Shown here in pieces: positions 7,274 through 14,731 of a stretch of 32,577 nucleotides of DNA. Origin of the DNA: Bdellovibrionota bacterium (GTDB lineage: Bacteria; Bdellovibrionota; Bdellovibrionia; Bdellovibrionales; JAEYZS01); the NCBI GenBank assembly GCA_963169515.1, contig CAUJEF010000145.1, positions 1 through 32,577 of the forward strand. The letters are read 5' to 3'. The notes beneath the pieces are model-generated. The model saw only the letters and a list, made by a program, of their open reading frames with translations. It was not told the origin of the DNA and searched no databases. Both the position numbers and the translations under genes were made by a program. Positions within the stretch are counted from its first letter, which is position 1. Every line of letters starts with the position of its first letter.

Positions 7274-8716
7274 ATGAAAAAAGAACTTCCAGGGACCTAC
7301 ATCGAATATGAACGTGAAGTTCACATAAGACGGGCAAGACAAGCGATTGTATATTTTGCCATCCCGGCCGTATTGATATGGACTATTGTGGATCGTTTTT
7401 ATGTTCCAGATATCATGATGGAATTCTTTTTTGTTCGTTTATTGGTTATCCCCGCAGCTATAATTACTCTAATTTTGTTCCGTCAAAAAAATATTATTTC
7501 GCATGACAAGCTTTATACAGTTCCGTCATTTTTTATGATCTTTTTTATTGGTGTCTATTCTGCCTATTTATGTTATCGGACGGGATTTGAAGAGTCGATT
7601 TATTATGCGGGTATAAACTTAGTTGCAGTAGCACTGTTTGGATTTGTACCCTGGCAACCATATCAACTTTTTATTTTGCCATTTTTGCTTTACTTGCCGT
7701 GGGGGGCAATGCTTTTTTTTAAATCAAGTCAGCTCAATATGGCGATTCTGGTCCCGCATACGGCATTTATGGCTTCAACGGCAACAATAGGATTCGGAAT
7801 CTCGTTGATCATGCGAGCGATTCGAATTAGCGATTTTAAGGCAAAAGTGAGGTTGGATAACGAACTGAAGACCAAGGAGCAGGTTATCGCCCGCAAGACC
7901 AATGAGGGCATATATCTCGAAAAACTTGCAAGCCAGTTTTCCCCACAAGTTATCGATGCAATCAAGAACGGAAAAATATCAATTGATGCCAAAGTAAGAT
8001 CTGAAATATCATGCATCTTTATTGACATAGAAAATTCAACGGACAGATCTGGGAAAATTGATCACAATGACTACCTCGATACGATCACAGAGTTTTTTAA
8101 TAATTGTATAGAAATATTACTAAGGCATGACATTACAATTGGAACTTATCTGGGGGACGGAATGCTTGCATTTGTAAACGCTCCTCAAAAACGCGAAAAT
8201 CATCCCTTGGTTGCAATAGAGGCATGCTTAGATATTCTAAGGGAGCATGACTCGAAAAGAAAATACTACTTTGAAAAGTGGCGCAGGGATTTCAACGTCA
8301 GAATTGGCATAAATACCGGGTACTCATATGTCGGCTTTTTTCCAAGTTATAAGCGGGGAACGTATACAGGGATGGGTGATTCTGTAAATTTGGCATCAAG
8401 ACTGTGCACAAGAGCTACTGCCAATACGATATGCGTCTCCAAAACCTTTATGAAAAGAATCGTTCAAAGCGCGCCGAGTGTTGAAATTATCAAAACAGAA
8501 AGAGTAAATGATCTAAAGGGTTTTGAGAGTGAGCAAATTGAAATTTTCCATCTACGTCATAAAAACACAATTTCGATTCCTTCTGCAGATCTGTGCCCCA
8601 TGTGCAAAGGCAATTTCACAATAGAAGCCGATCTGGGGGTCTCGCTTTATTTAAAGTGTCCTTCGTGCGGCTTCATAGATCTTAGGGACAAAATTCATAA
8701 GAAAAAAGCTGCCTAG
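7274..8716 (+). CDS. Six-TM class III nucleotide cyclase with C-terminal zinc ribbon
   Basis: 480 residues. Six hydrophobic segments at about 23-40, 51-69, 82-101, 111-127, 130-148 and 158-179 form an N-terminal sensor. QFSPQVIDAI (221-230) leads into the cyclase domain at about 240-425. Metal-binding Asp are D251 (FIDIENS) and D295 (YLGDGM); the transition-state Asn/Arg are N372 and R376 (VNLASR). The usual adenine-selecting Lys position, four before D295, is Thr291, and the partner position in YTGMGD is Thr, so ATP versus another substrate is uncertain. The tail has C441-x2-C444 and C462-x2-C465, a zinc ribbon unusual for this class. It follows the methyltransferase closely, and its stop interlocks with the convergent desaturase stop (CTAG). 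It probably makes a cyclic nucleotide in response to a membrane signal. Confidence 0.85.
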   Translation: MKKELPGTYIEYEREVHIRRARQAIVYFAIPAVLIWTIVDRFYVPDIMMEFFFVRLLVIPAAIITLILFRQKNIISHDKLYTVPSFFMIFFIGVYSAYLCYRTGFEESIYYAGINLVAVALFGFVPWQPYQLFILPFLLYLPWGAMLFFKSSQLNMAILVPHTAFMASTATIGFGISLIMRAIRISDFKAKVRLDNELKTKEQVIARKTNEGIYLEKLASQFSPQVIDAIKNGKISIDAKVRSEISCIFIDIENSTDRSGKIDHNDYLDTITEFFNNCIEILLRHDITIGTYLGDGMLAFVNAPQKRENHPLVAIEACLDILREHDSKRKYYFEKWRRDFNVRIGINTGYSYVGFFPSYKRGTYTGMGDSVNLASRLCTRATANTICVSKTFMKRIVQSAPSVEIIKTERVNDLKGFESEQIEIFHLRHKNTISIPSADLCPMCKGNFTIEADLGVSLYLKCPSCGFIDLRDKIHKKKAA

Positions 8717-9678
8717 TGTTTTCTTAACTTCATGTCGATTAATGTTTTGCTAGGTGCTTTTGGTAAGGTTACTAATTTCAGTTCACTCAGAACTAATAAC
8801 AACCAGTGCGATGGATCTAAATGTCGTTTCAAAATGTCGTTTCTGTGCGAGTTGGGAAAGGCGTGGTGGGTGTTGTGCCATGATCCCCCCAGGGTAGGGA
8901 TGAATAGCAATAGATTATTTTTACTGTTGTCGTCCGTACTAAAATCAGTTGCTCCCCAAATATGACAAACAGAGTTGATCATCCAGGTAAAGTGCTGTGT
9001 AAGCGTCAGTCGAACAATCCCTCCCAAAAGGATTCCTTTGGCCAAGAATGTTGGATTTTGACCAGAAATAAAATATGCAATCACGCCTGGAAGAAGAATT
9101 CCGAGAAGTACATTTACAAAGTAAAATCGATCAAACTTGCGAAGTGTTTTATCTGTCAAAAGATCTTTCAGGTAAAGGTTTGGATTTGGATATGGATATC
9201 GTAATTTCCATAGAATATGTGATCGGATGAATGTCTTGAATGTAACTTTGCCGTTGGAATCATAAGGGGAGTGGGTATCGGCTTTGCTGTCGCTATATGC
9301 ATGATGGTGTCGATGAGTTGCCGCCCACGAAGTAATTGTACCTTGCCCTGCGATGTGGGTCAAAAATGCCAAAACGAATTTCACAGATGGTGTGGCGGTA
9401 AATGCTTTGTGCGAAAACAACCTGTGGAACCCCAGCTCAACTCCCACAGCGGTAAGAAACCACATAAACGCAAACACACCGAGATCTAACCAGCCTATGC
9501 CTAAATGAACAAGTATGGGTATTGAGATCAGAGTTAAAACAAGAGGCAAAATATCCATAAGATAAAAATGTACCTTCTGTGCTCTATAAATTGCCGGGTG
9601 CGAGAGAAAGGTTCGGCGTGTTAGCTCTATTCTTTGCTCTGTGATGCCATTGAACTGGCTGGTTTTTTCGTCTTTCAT
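8713..9678 (-). CDS. Fatty-acid (acyl-CoA/acyl-lipid) desaturase
   Basis: 321 residues with the three His boxes of membrane di-iron desaturases: HRLFSH (85-90), HRHHH (122-126) and WHNTHH (267-272), plus H229 and H239. Hydrophobic segments near 42-60, 66-83, 101-118, 186-204 and 213-228 place it in the inner membrane. The delta-9 family inserts a cis double bond into long acyl chains using O2 and an electron donor; position and donor are not visible here. GAGGTG lies 11 nt before the ATG. It is transcribed towards the cyclase and overlaps its stop by 4 nt. It could supply unsaturated chains for the lipid genes further along. Confidence 0.92.
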   Translation of the reverse strand: MKDEKTSQFNGITEQRIELTRRTFLSHPAIYRAQKVHFYLMDILPLVLTLISIPILVHLGIGWLDLGVFAFMWFLTAVGVELGFHRLFSHKAFTATPSVKFVLAFLTHIAGQGTITSWAATHRHHHAYSDSKADTHSPYDSNGKVTFKTFIRSHILWKLRYPYPNPNLYLKDLLTDKTLRKFDRFYFVNVLLGILLPGVIAYFISGQNPTFLAKGILLGGIVRLTLTQHFTWMINSVCHIWGATDFSTDDNSKNNLLLFIPTLGGSWHNTHHAFPNSHRNDILKRHLDPSHWLLLVLSELKLVTLPKAPSKTLIDMKLRKH

Positions 9679-9833
9679 GCTTATTACAACACCTCAGAGC
9701 CTGATCGGAATAATTCAATGACAGGTAAATCTGAGCAGTACCTTAGTCATAGGTGTTTTAGAATATACGAATAAAACGTCTTAATTTCGTAATAAGAAGT
9801 AAATTAGAAGTGGCTCCGCAGTTTTAAAAACTA

Positions 9834-10103
9834 CTACGCCTTAGCGGCAGCTTTGGTTTTCTTTTTTGAGGCTTTTTTCTCTGGCGTTGCTGATTCGATT
9901 AGTTTCACGTTTGAATAATCGATGAAGCCTTCCATCTTTTTAATGCCGTCTTTTTTATCAAAGTGGGTCATCATTTTTACTCCAGTAACTTTGATACGAA
10001 GACGTTTTGAGCCTGTTTGAACCAGAAGAACTTTCCCGCGTTTGCCTTTGTCGGCGCCTGTTGTAACTTCAACGGTGGCACCTTTTTTGATTTTCAATTT
10101 CAT
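9834..10103 (-). CDS. rplX: 50S ribosomal protein L24 (bL24-like)
   Basis: 89 residues. The N-terminal KOW motif (KKGATVEVTTGADKGKRGKV, residues 6-25) and the later GFIDYSNVKLIES are characteristic of L24, which starts assembly of the large subunit. The middle loop is shorter than in standard L24, and a Lys/Ala tail (KKASKKKTKAAAKA) has been added. L24 normally lies in the spc operon between rplN and rplE; here it stands after rpmB, with a 4-nt ATGA overlap. This may be the organism's only L24 or a paralogue. Confidence 0.88.
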   Translation of the reverse strand: MKLKIKKGATVEVTTGADKGKRGKVLLVQTGSKRLRIKVTGVKMMTHFDKKDGIKKMEGFIDYSNVKLIESATPEKKASKKKTKAAAKA

Positions 10104-10432
10104 TGTTGTGCTCCCTGCTCAGTGCCTTCCCCGGGCCTTGTGGTCGGGCTTTTTCCGCGTAGCTTTCTTAGTAGCTGTGTGCGAACTTTGCGAGCGCGTA
10201 AAGATAAATTTTGAATAGGCTGTTTTAGGATGAAGCTATCCAGGCCGCCATTATGTTCGATGGTTTTGATTGTGCTTGATGCTAGCTTTAGGCTTACCAG
10301 TTTTCCAAGAGTCGCGCTAAACAGTTTTTTTTGCTGGATATTTGGGTGTTTAATCGTTTTTGTTTTGATATTTGAATGGCTTACCTTGTGGGCAACGGTT
10401 GGGCCTTTTCCTGTTAATTCACAACGAGGCAT
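10100..10432 (-). CDS. rpmB: 50S ribosomal protein L28
   Basis: 110 residues with the L28 opening MPRCELTGKGPTVAHKVSHS and the basic core typical of bL28, including NIQQKK and LKLASSTIKTIEHNGG. The only Cys is C4, so there is no CxxC zinc site (C-minus type). A basic tail of about 30 residues follows the core. It is first gene of a pair with L24. L28 usually sits next to rpmG (L33), which is not present here. A candidate promoter lies upstream at 10479-10508. Confidence 0.92.
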   Translation of the reverse strand: MPRCELTGKGPTVAHKVSHSNIKTKTIKHPNIQQKKLFSATLGKLVSLKLASSTIKTIEHNGGLDSFILKQPIQNLSLRARKVRTQLLRKLRGKSPTTRPGEGTEQGAQQ

Positions 10433-10478
10433 ACTTTTTATCCCTTTACTTAATTTCAGGTTTTAAATAACCCCATAG

Positions 10479-10508
10479 GGTATATGGTAGAAAGGTCCAT
10501 TTTGGCAA
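10479..10508 (-). promoter_or_regulatory. Candidate promoter for rpmB-rplX
   Basis: On the minus strand TTGCCA (10503-10508) is followed after 18 nt by TATACC (10479-10484). An ACCC-CATA-GGGT inverted repeat overlaps the -10 and might be an operator. Matches are by eye. Confidence 0.4.
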
Positions 10509-10517
10509 TAAAAAAGC

Positions 10518-10546
10518 TTGTCAATTAGGGGGTTAGGCCTTAATTC
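10518..10546 (+). promoter_or_regulatory. Candidate promoter for the S18 gene
   Basis: TTGTCA (10518-10523), 17 nt, TAATTC (10541-10546), about 50 nt before the ATG at 10597. It diverges from the rpmB promoter within the same 164-nt gap. Confidence 0.4.
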
Positions 10547-10596
10547 TTTATGTTTTAACAAAACTATTAGTTTAAAAGCTTAACGGAGTAAAACGG

Positions 10597-10872
10597 ATGA
10601 AAAAACAATCATTTAGGTCAAAGTTCAGATCGGACTTTCCCGCAGACTATCACTTTGATTACAAAGACGCCCACACATTGGGGAAATTCGTAATCGAAGG
10701 TGGAAAGATTGTTCCATCACGAATCAGCAAGCTCAGCTCAAGCCAACAGCGTGCAGTAACTGGTGCCATTAAGCGTGCGCGCAATCTTGCTTTGTTGCCA
10801 ATTGGTAGCGATGCTTACGACCGAGGAGCATTTGTAGAACCAATCTCTCCACAGCCATTTAAGTTCGAATAA
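10597..10872 (+). CDS. rpsR: 30S ribosomal protein S18
   Basis: 91 residues. The core [20 protein letters not shown] (20-39) and [12 protein letters not shown] (57-68) are diagnostic of bS18, which binds the 30S platform with S6. There are no Cys residues, so it is the zinc-free form, and it has a short acidic/Pro tail. The gene starts behind GGAG at a normal distance. rpsR usually lies between rpsF and rplI; neither is here. It is divergent from rpmB-rplX. Confidence 0.93.
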   Translation: MKKQSFRSKFRSDFPADYHFDYKDAHTLGKFVIEGGKIVPSRISKLSSSQQRAVTGAIKRARNLALLPIGSDAYDRGAFVEPISPQPFKFE

Positions 10873-10902
10873 CACGCTAAATATAACGTCTTTTAGATTT
10901 TC

Positions 10903-11628
10903 TTACTGAGCCTTTTGCCAGCAGAGCTTGGCGGTTTCTGGCTGAAGATTTTCAGACTCCGTAAGGCATTTTTCAGATTGGCTAACCTTGGTCATTTCTT
11001 TTTTCATTAGCTTTTTCATTGTGCCGCTCATTGCTCGGACCCACCATCGAAGCGGATAGACGATTGAAATCTCTCTTGCGATGACTCCACCGGGGGCCTT
11101 TTCTAAGACTTTTAGGTTATCCCGCAGGGCAAAGTTTTTTTTGTCTTCTGACAATGGCGCACGGACAAAATAAAAATTTTCAATCTGTCGGCCCCTATAT
11201 TGGAGCGTAAAATCTTGGTCTTCAATGCCAGGGACCTTTTTTTGCAATCTTCCTAAAAACATTCCACCGACTGGATCGTTTACCTTTGATGGGCCGTCGA
11301 GCCCATAGGCAAACTGAAACAATTGCGGAGAGTTTAAAAAATCACGATAGGTTTCGAACTTGGTTTTAGCAAAAGATTGAGTGTGCCCAATTCCAATTGT
11401 AAATGTGTCGTTGTCAATTGCTAAAACTTCGCTGGTTACAACTGTTGATGGCTTCGAATCAGGGGAAATTGGGGGAAACACATTTGGGTTTTCGTTTATG
11501 AATTTTGTCCAGGCCTGAGCGGTTGCGAGCTTATCCAGGCGGGCATTAAAGTTTTTTAAAATATGCTGGTGGGTGGGGGTAAGGTCAAAGCCCAGTGCAA
11601 AATTTACTAAAAAACAAAATAAAATCAT
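10903..11628 (-). CDS. Exported protein in the SPT operon, possibly START-like
   Basis: 241 residues with signal peptide MILFCFLVNFALG. The mature part of about 220 residues is mixed alpha/beta, with VTSEVLAIDNDTF, a central IEDQDFTLQYRGRQIENFYF, and near the end VYPLRWWVRAMSG, followed by a helical Lys-rich end with two Cys. Length and strand pattern resemble SRPBCC/START lipid-binding proteins, but I cannot confirm this. It starts 2 nt after the alpha-oxoamine synthase stop, so the two are co-transcribed. A role in handling the sphingoid product in the periplasm would fit. Confidence 0.65.
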   Translation of the reverse strand: MILFCFLVNFALGFDLTPTHQHILKNFNARLDKLATAQAWTKFINENPNVFPPISPDSKPSTVVTSEVLAIDNDTFTIGIGHTQSFAKTKFETYRDFLNSPQLFQFAYGLDGPSKVNDPVGGMFLGRLQKKVPGIEDQDFTLQYRGRQIENFYFVRAPLSEDKKNFALRDNLKVLEKAPGGVIAREISIVYPLRWWVRAMSGTMKKLMKKEMTKVSQSEKCLTESENLQPETAKLCWQKAQ

Positions 11629-11630
11629 GA

Positions 11631-12905
11631 TTACGAAAATAGATCTGCCGCCGAATCTGGGGCATGATTCAGGCGCGAATCGCCACTATCCAAATTGTCA
11701 GCGAGCGCGGTATCGTTATCTGCCAGATTGTTCGCTTCCGCGATCATTGGTGCGAGCTCTTTAAATGCGGCAATGGCTTTGTCCAAATCTGCACGTGTAT
11801 GGGTTGCCATAACCGAGCAACGGATCAAAGCGTGGCCCTTTGGAACGGCCGGGTATGGGACCGGTGTTGTGAAAATTCCTCGTTGTAGCAGTTCCTGGCA
11901 AATTACTAATGACATCTCGTCGCTGCCAATGAATACAGGAACCACACAAGTCTCTGAACCAAGGGTGTTCAACCCGATATCATCGAAGGCCTTTTTTAAA
12001 TACGCTGCGTTTGCCTGAACATTATCCACACGTTGGGGCTCTTCTTTTAAAATACGAAGGGCCTTAAGAGCAGACGCTGTACTCGCCGGAGAAAGCGCTG
12101 CAGAAAACATGAATGTGCGCGATTTAACCCGCAACCATTCTGTCAAATCCTTAGACCCGCAAATATAACCACCTTGGCTTGCCAACGATTTCGAAAATGT
12201 GCCCATAAGAACATCTGGTTCAATTTTAAAATGACTTGGAGTCCCTCGACCGCCGACGCCGATTACACCCAGGCCGTGAGCGTCGTCAACATAGGTGCGA
12301 GCGTTGTATTTTTTTGCAAGCTTATGGATACGATCAAAAGGGGCTATGTGTCCGGTCATACTGAATACGCCATCAGTGATAATTAGCTTACCCGCGTCCA
12401 GTGGAACCGATTGGAGAAGTTGTTCCAAATGTTCCATATCTCCGTGTCTATAAACCAGAACATTTGCCCGAGTCAGGCGACAGCCTTCGATGATGCACGC
12501 GTGGTTTTCAAAATCAGAAAAAATGTAGTCGTCTTTTTTAACCAACGCGCCAATAGCGCCTTGGTTTGCCATAAATCCAGTTGCATAAACTAGGGCGGAT
12601 TCTGTACCAAAAAAACTGGCAAGTTCGTCCTCAAGTTCTTCGTGAAGTTCGAGGTTACCATTTAGAAAGCGCGACCCAGTGCAACCGGTTCCCCATTTGT
12701 GGATGGCATCGATAGCGGCCCCCATCACTCGAGGATCGTGCGTGAGACCCAGGTAATTGTTCGAGCCCATCATCACAAGTTCTTGGTTATTGAAAAAAAC
12801 ATTTGTGCCGCGACTGCCTTGAAGACGTCTAAAAAACGGATACATTCCAGAAGATTTCAGCAAACGAATGATCTCTAGACCTTTAAACTTGTTAAACAAA
12901 TCCAT
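11631..12905 (-). CDS. spt: Alpha-oxoamine synthase, serine palmitoyltransferase-like
   Basis: 424 residues from the ATG at 12905, which has GGAGG 11 nt upstream; the longer frame to 12962 lacks this. PLP enzyme of the alpha-oxoamine synthase family: MGSNNYLGL (46-54), GTGCTGSRFLNG (72-83), the stacking His in ENHAC (H135), YVDDAHGLG (205-213) and the Schiff-base Lys239 in GTFSKSLAS. The family condenses an amino acid with an acyl thioester. Neighbours and overall resemblance favour serine palmitoyltransferase (3-ketodihydrosphingosine) over KBL or BioF: no tdh or bio genes are near. Bacteriovorax stolpii is known to make sphingolipids through such an enzyme. An acidic, low-complexity tail of about 30 residues extends beyond the core. 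Confidence 0.82.
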   Translation of the reverse strand: MDLFNKFKGLEIIRLLKSSGMYPFFRRLQGSRGTNVFFNNQELVMMGSNNYLGLTHDPRVMGAAIDAIHKWGTGCTGSRFLNGNLELHEELEDELASFFGTESALVYATGFMANQGAIGALVKKDDYIFSDFENHACIIEGCRLTRANVLVYRHGDMEHLEQLLQSVPLDAGKLIITDGVFSMTGHIAPFDRIHKLAKKYNARTYVDDAHGLGVIGVGGRGTPSHFKIEPDVLMGTFSKSLASQGGYICGSKDLTEWLRVKSRTFMFSAALSPASTASALKALRILKEEPQRVDNVQANAAYLKKAFDDIGLNTLGSETCVVPVFIGSDEMSLVICQELLQRGIFTTPVPYPAVPKGHALIRCSVMATHTRADLDKAIAAFKELAPMIAEANNLADNDTALADNLDSGDSRLNHAPDSAADLFS

Positions 12906-13088
12906 GCAAAAATCCGCCTCCAAAAAGGTCGCTTTTATAAAAAGCGTACCCCCCCATGACACTATCCGAAAAGCATTTCTTATAGACCGTTTTAAATGGT
13001 TTATCGATAAGAAAATGTAGCGAGGAATATTTTTTTCTACTCAACGCAGCACTTTACGGTAAATAATAATAAGAACGCCAATTTTTAG

Positions 13089-13106
13089 AAAAAACAAGTG
13101 TTTTTT
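13089..13106 (-). terminator. Weak AT-rich hairpin at the end of the GNAT gene
   Basis: On the minus strand AAAAAAC-ACTT-GTTTTTT overlaps the stop codon of the GNAT gene. The T-run is part of the stem and there is only one GC pair, so it is at best a weak terminator. Confidence 0.3.
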
Positions 13107-14316
13107 AATGCTTAGGACTACTGAGCGGTGCCTTTTCAAAAATACGATAAACCTTACTGTGTTTTCCACCCATTGCTTTTGAAAGCTCGTTCATTGGACC
13201 GTTGTTGGCAAGTACCCATGACACTTCTGCCGAAGGGTAACCGTGGCGGGGGCCACGTTCGAACATATCTTTCACAAGTAGGCTTCCAATCCCCAGCCCG
13301 TGCGCCTCTTTAAGAACACCCAGCGCGTATCCGCGCAGATTATTTACGTATTTTTTTCGATTCATGAATTTTAATATAAACCCGGGCGTAACTTTACCCC
13401 TAAAAGGTTTGATCAAAGGGTTATAGTTTGGAAGCATAATCAAACAGCCGACGGGCTTGCCATTAAGCATGGCAATAGAAACAACGTCCGTGTCTAGAAA
13501 CATCTTCATCATCATGACCATTTCATTGATTTGGTCCTCAAGGAACTCTTCAAAACCCCAATTTTTAGAAAGCGCATCGTTGAATATTTCAGAAATAATT
13601 CTTGATTCATCGTATAGTTTTTTTCTATTCACCGTTCGGATTGTTACGCCGGCTTTGGTGGATTCTTCGGCATTTTTATACAGCGAGGGTTCGAGAGGAT
13701 TTTTGCTATGAAGTTCATACGTAAATAGATCCATAACTTTTGTAAATCCGGCTTTTTCCAAATAGTCTTTGTAGTATGGCGGATTGTAGGACATAAGGAA
13801 AAATGGATCCTGATCAAATCCCTCTGTAAGAACGCCAATATAAGGGTCTTCCATGCGGAAGTGATGCGGTCCAATGACTTTCAAGTTGGGGTAAAGTGCA
13901 TGAACAGCATTAATAAGTGCAAGCGTTGCATCTTGATGGCCTTCAAGACATTCATAAAAACCAAAATTTAGCGTGGTATGATTACCGTATTTGTGAACTT
14001 TTGCTGCGATTCGAGCGACGGTAGCTCCATTTTTTCGTGCTAAAAACAGATGCTTTTGCCCTTGCCCCAGCTTTCCAATCATCATTTTCATGTGGAGGTT
14101 AAGGGGTTTAACATAGCGGGTATTTACGTCTGTATAGATCTGATCAGGCAGGTTCAAAAAATCACGATAGTTCTTGCTGTTTTTTACTTCAATTACCTCG
14201 ATTTGGCCAGGCCCCCATGATTTTTGTTGGCTTGTTTGGTTGTTTGTTTGACTGTTTGTTTGTTCGTGCAAAGAACCCATTGTGTAACCCCGCCTAGCCT
14301 TAGGACCTTTGACCAT
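13105..14316 (-). CDS. GNAT-fold acyltransferase, candidate bacterial ceramide synthase
   Basis: About 403 residues from the ATG at 14316, with AAAGGA 8 nt upstream; a GTG at 14340 and the ATG at 14280 are alternatives. The C-terminal half holds the GNAT acyl-CoA site LGVLKEAHGLGIGSLLV and SWVLANNGPMN, with ...SKVYRIFEKAPL at the end, as in the YghO/PTHR41368 family. From memory, that family includes the Caulobacter ceramide synthase bCerS, which acylates sphingoid bases. It lies 199 nt upstream of the SPT-like gene on the same strand, which supports a sphingolipid role. The N-terminus carries a Gln/Asn/Thr repeat from TTTG-like DNA. Substrate is inferred. Confidence 0.72.
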   Translation of the reverse strand: MVKGPKARRGYTMGSLHEQTNSQTNNQTSQQKSWGPGQIEVIEVKNSKNYRDFLNLPDQIYTDVNTRYVKPLNLHMKMMIGKLGQGQKHLFLARKNGATVARIAAKVHKYGNHTTLNFGFYECLEGHQDATLALINAVHALYPNLKVIGPHHFRMEDPYIGVLTEGFDQDPFFLMSYNPPYYKDYLEKAGFTKVMDLFTYELHSKNPLEPSLYKNAEESTKAGVTIRTVNRKKLYDESRIISEIFNDALSKNWGFEEFLEDQINEMVMMMKMFLDTDVVSIAMLNGKPVGCLIMLPNYNPLIKPFRGKVTPGFILKFMNRKKYVNNLRGYALGVLKEAHGLGIGSLLVKDMFERGPRHGYPSAEVSWVLANNGPMNELSKAMGGKHSKVYRIFEKAPLSSPKH

Positions 14317-14352
14317 TGCATACATCCTTTCGTGGGGCACGTCATCATTTTT

Positions 14353-14381
14353 TTGTTCCTTGCTAATTTTGATGTTATAAG
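14353..14381 (+). promoter_or_regulatory. Candidate promoter for the small exported protein at 14414
   Basis: TTGTTC (14353-14358), 17 nt, TATAAG (14376-14381), giving a leader of about 25 nt before the AAGGAG and ATG. Confidence 0.4.
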
Positions 14382-14413
14382 AATTAGTGAATCCATATCA
14401 AGGAGAGAGCGAG

Positions 14414-14704
14414 ATGGTTTTACAGCTTTTATTGTTAATTGCAGCCAGCGTTTCCTTTGCAGAAACAGATCCGCAACAAGTGCTCTGCCGTAACGGTAAA
14501 GTAGTAAGAACCCTGTCATTTCAAGTTGATAAAAATAAGAACGAATGTACCACTGTTTATACTAAGGGTGGTGTAGACCGCGAAATTGGCCGAGGACAAA
14601 ATTCATCAACTTGCATCGAAGTCTTCAACCAAGTTAAGGGCACTCTGGAAAAAGCGGATTGGAAATGCAAAGACATAAGTGCCCTACAAGTGTTTGATAA
14701 CTAA
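14414..14704 (+). CDS. Small exported cysteine-containing protein
   Basis: 96 residues from the ATG at 14414 with AAGGAG 8 nt upstream. Signal peptide MVLQLLLLIAASVSFA, then an 80-residue domain with four Cys (VLCRNG, NECTT, STCIEV, WKCKD), probably two disulfides, and conserved-looking YTKGG and IGRGQN. I recall similar small proteins from Bdellovibrionota but know no function. It ends 27 nt before the amidase gene and may be co-transcribed. Confidence 0.78.
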   Translation: MVLQLLLLIAASVSFAETDPQQVLCRNGKVVRTLSFQVDKNKNECTTVYTKGGVDREIGRGQNSSTCIEVFNQVKGTLEKADWKCKDISALQVFDN

Positions 14705-14731
14705 GATTTAGCTTGAATTACCGGAGGTGAC

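Noticed and set aside
10433-10596. Zur operator between the divergent ribosomal genes
   Set aside because: I looked for the known Zur palindromes and found none; the ACCC-CATA-GGGT repeat is too short to call.
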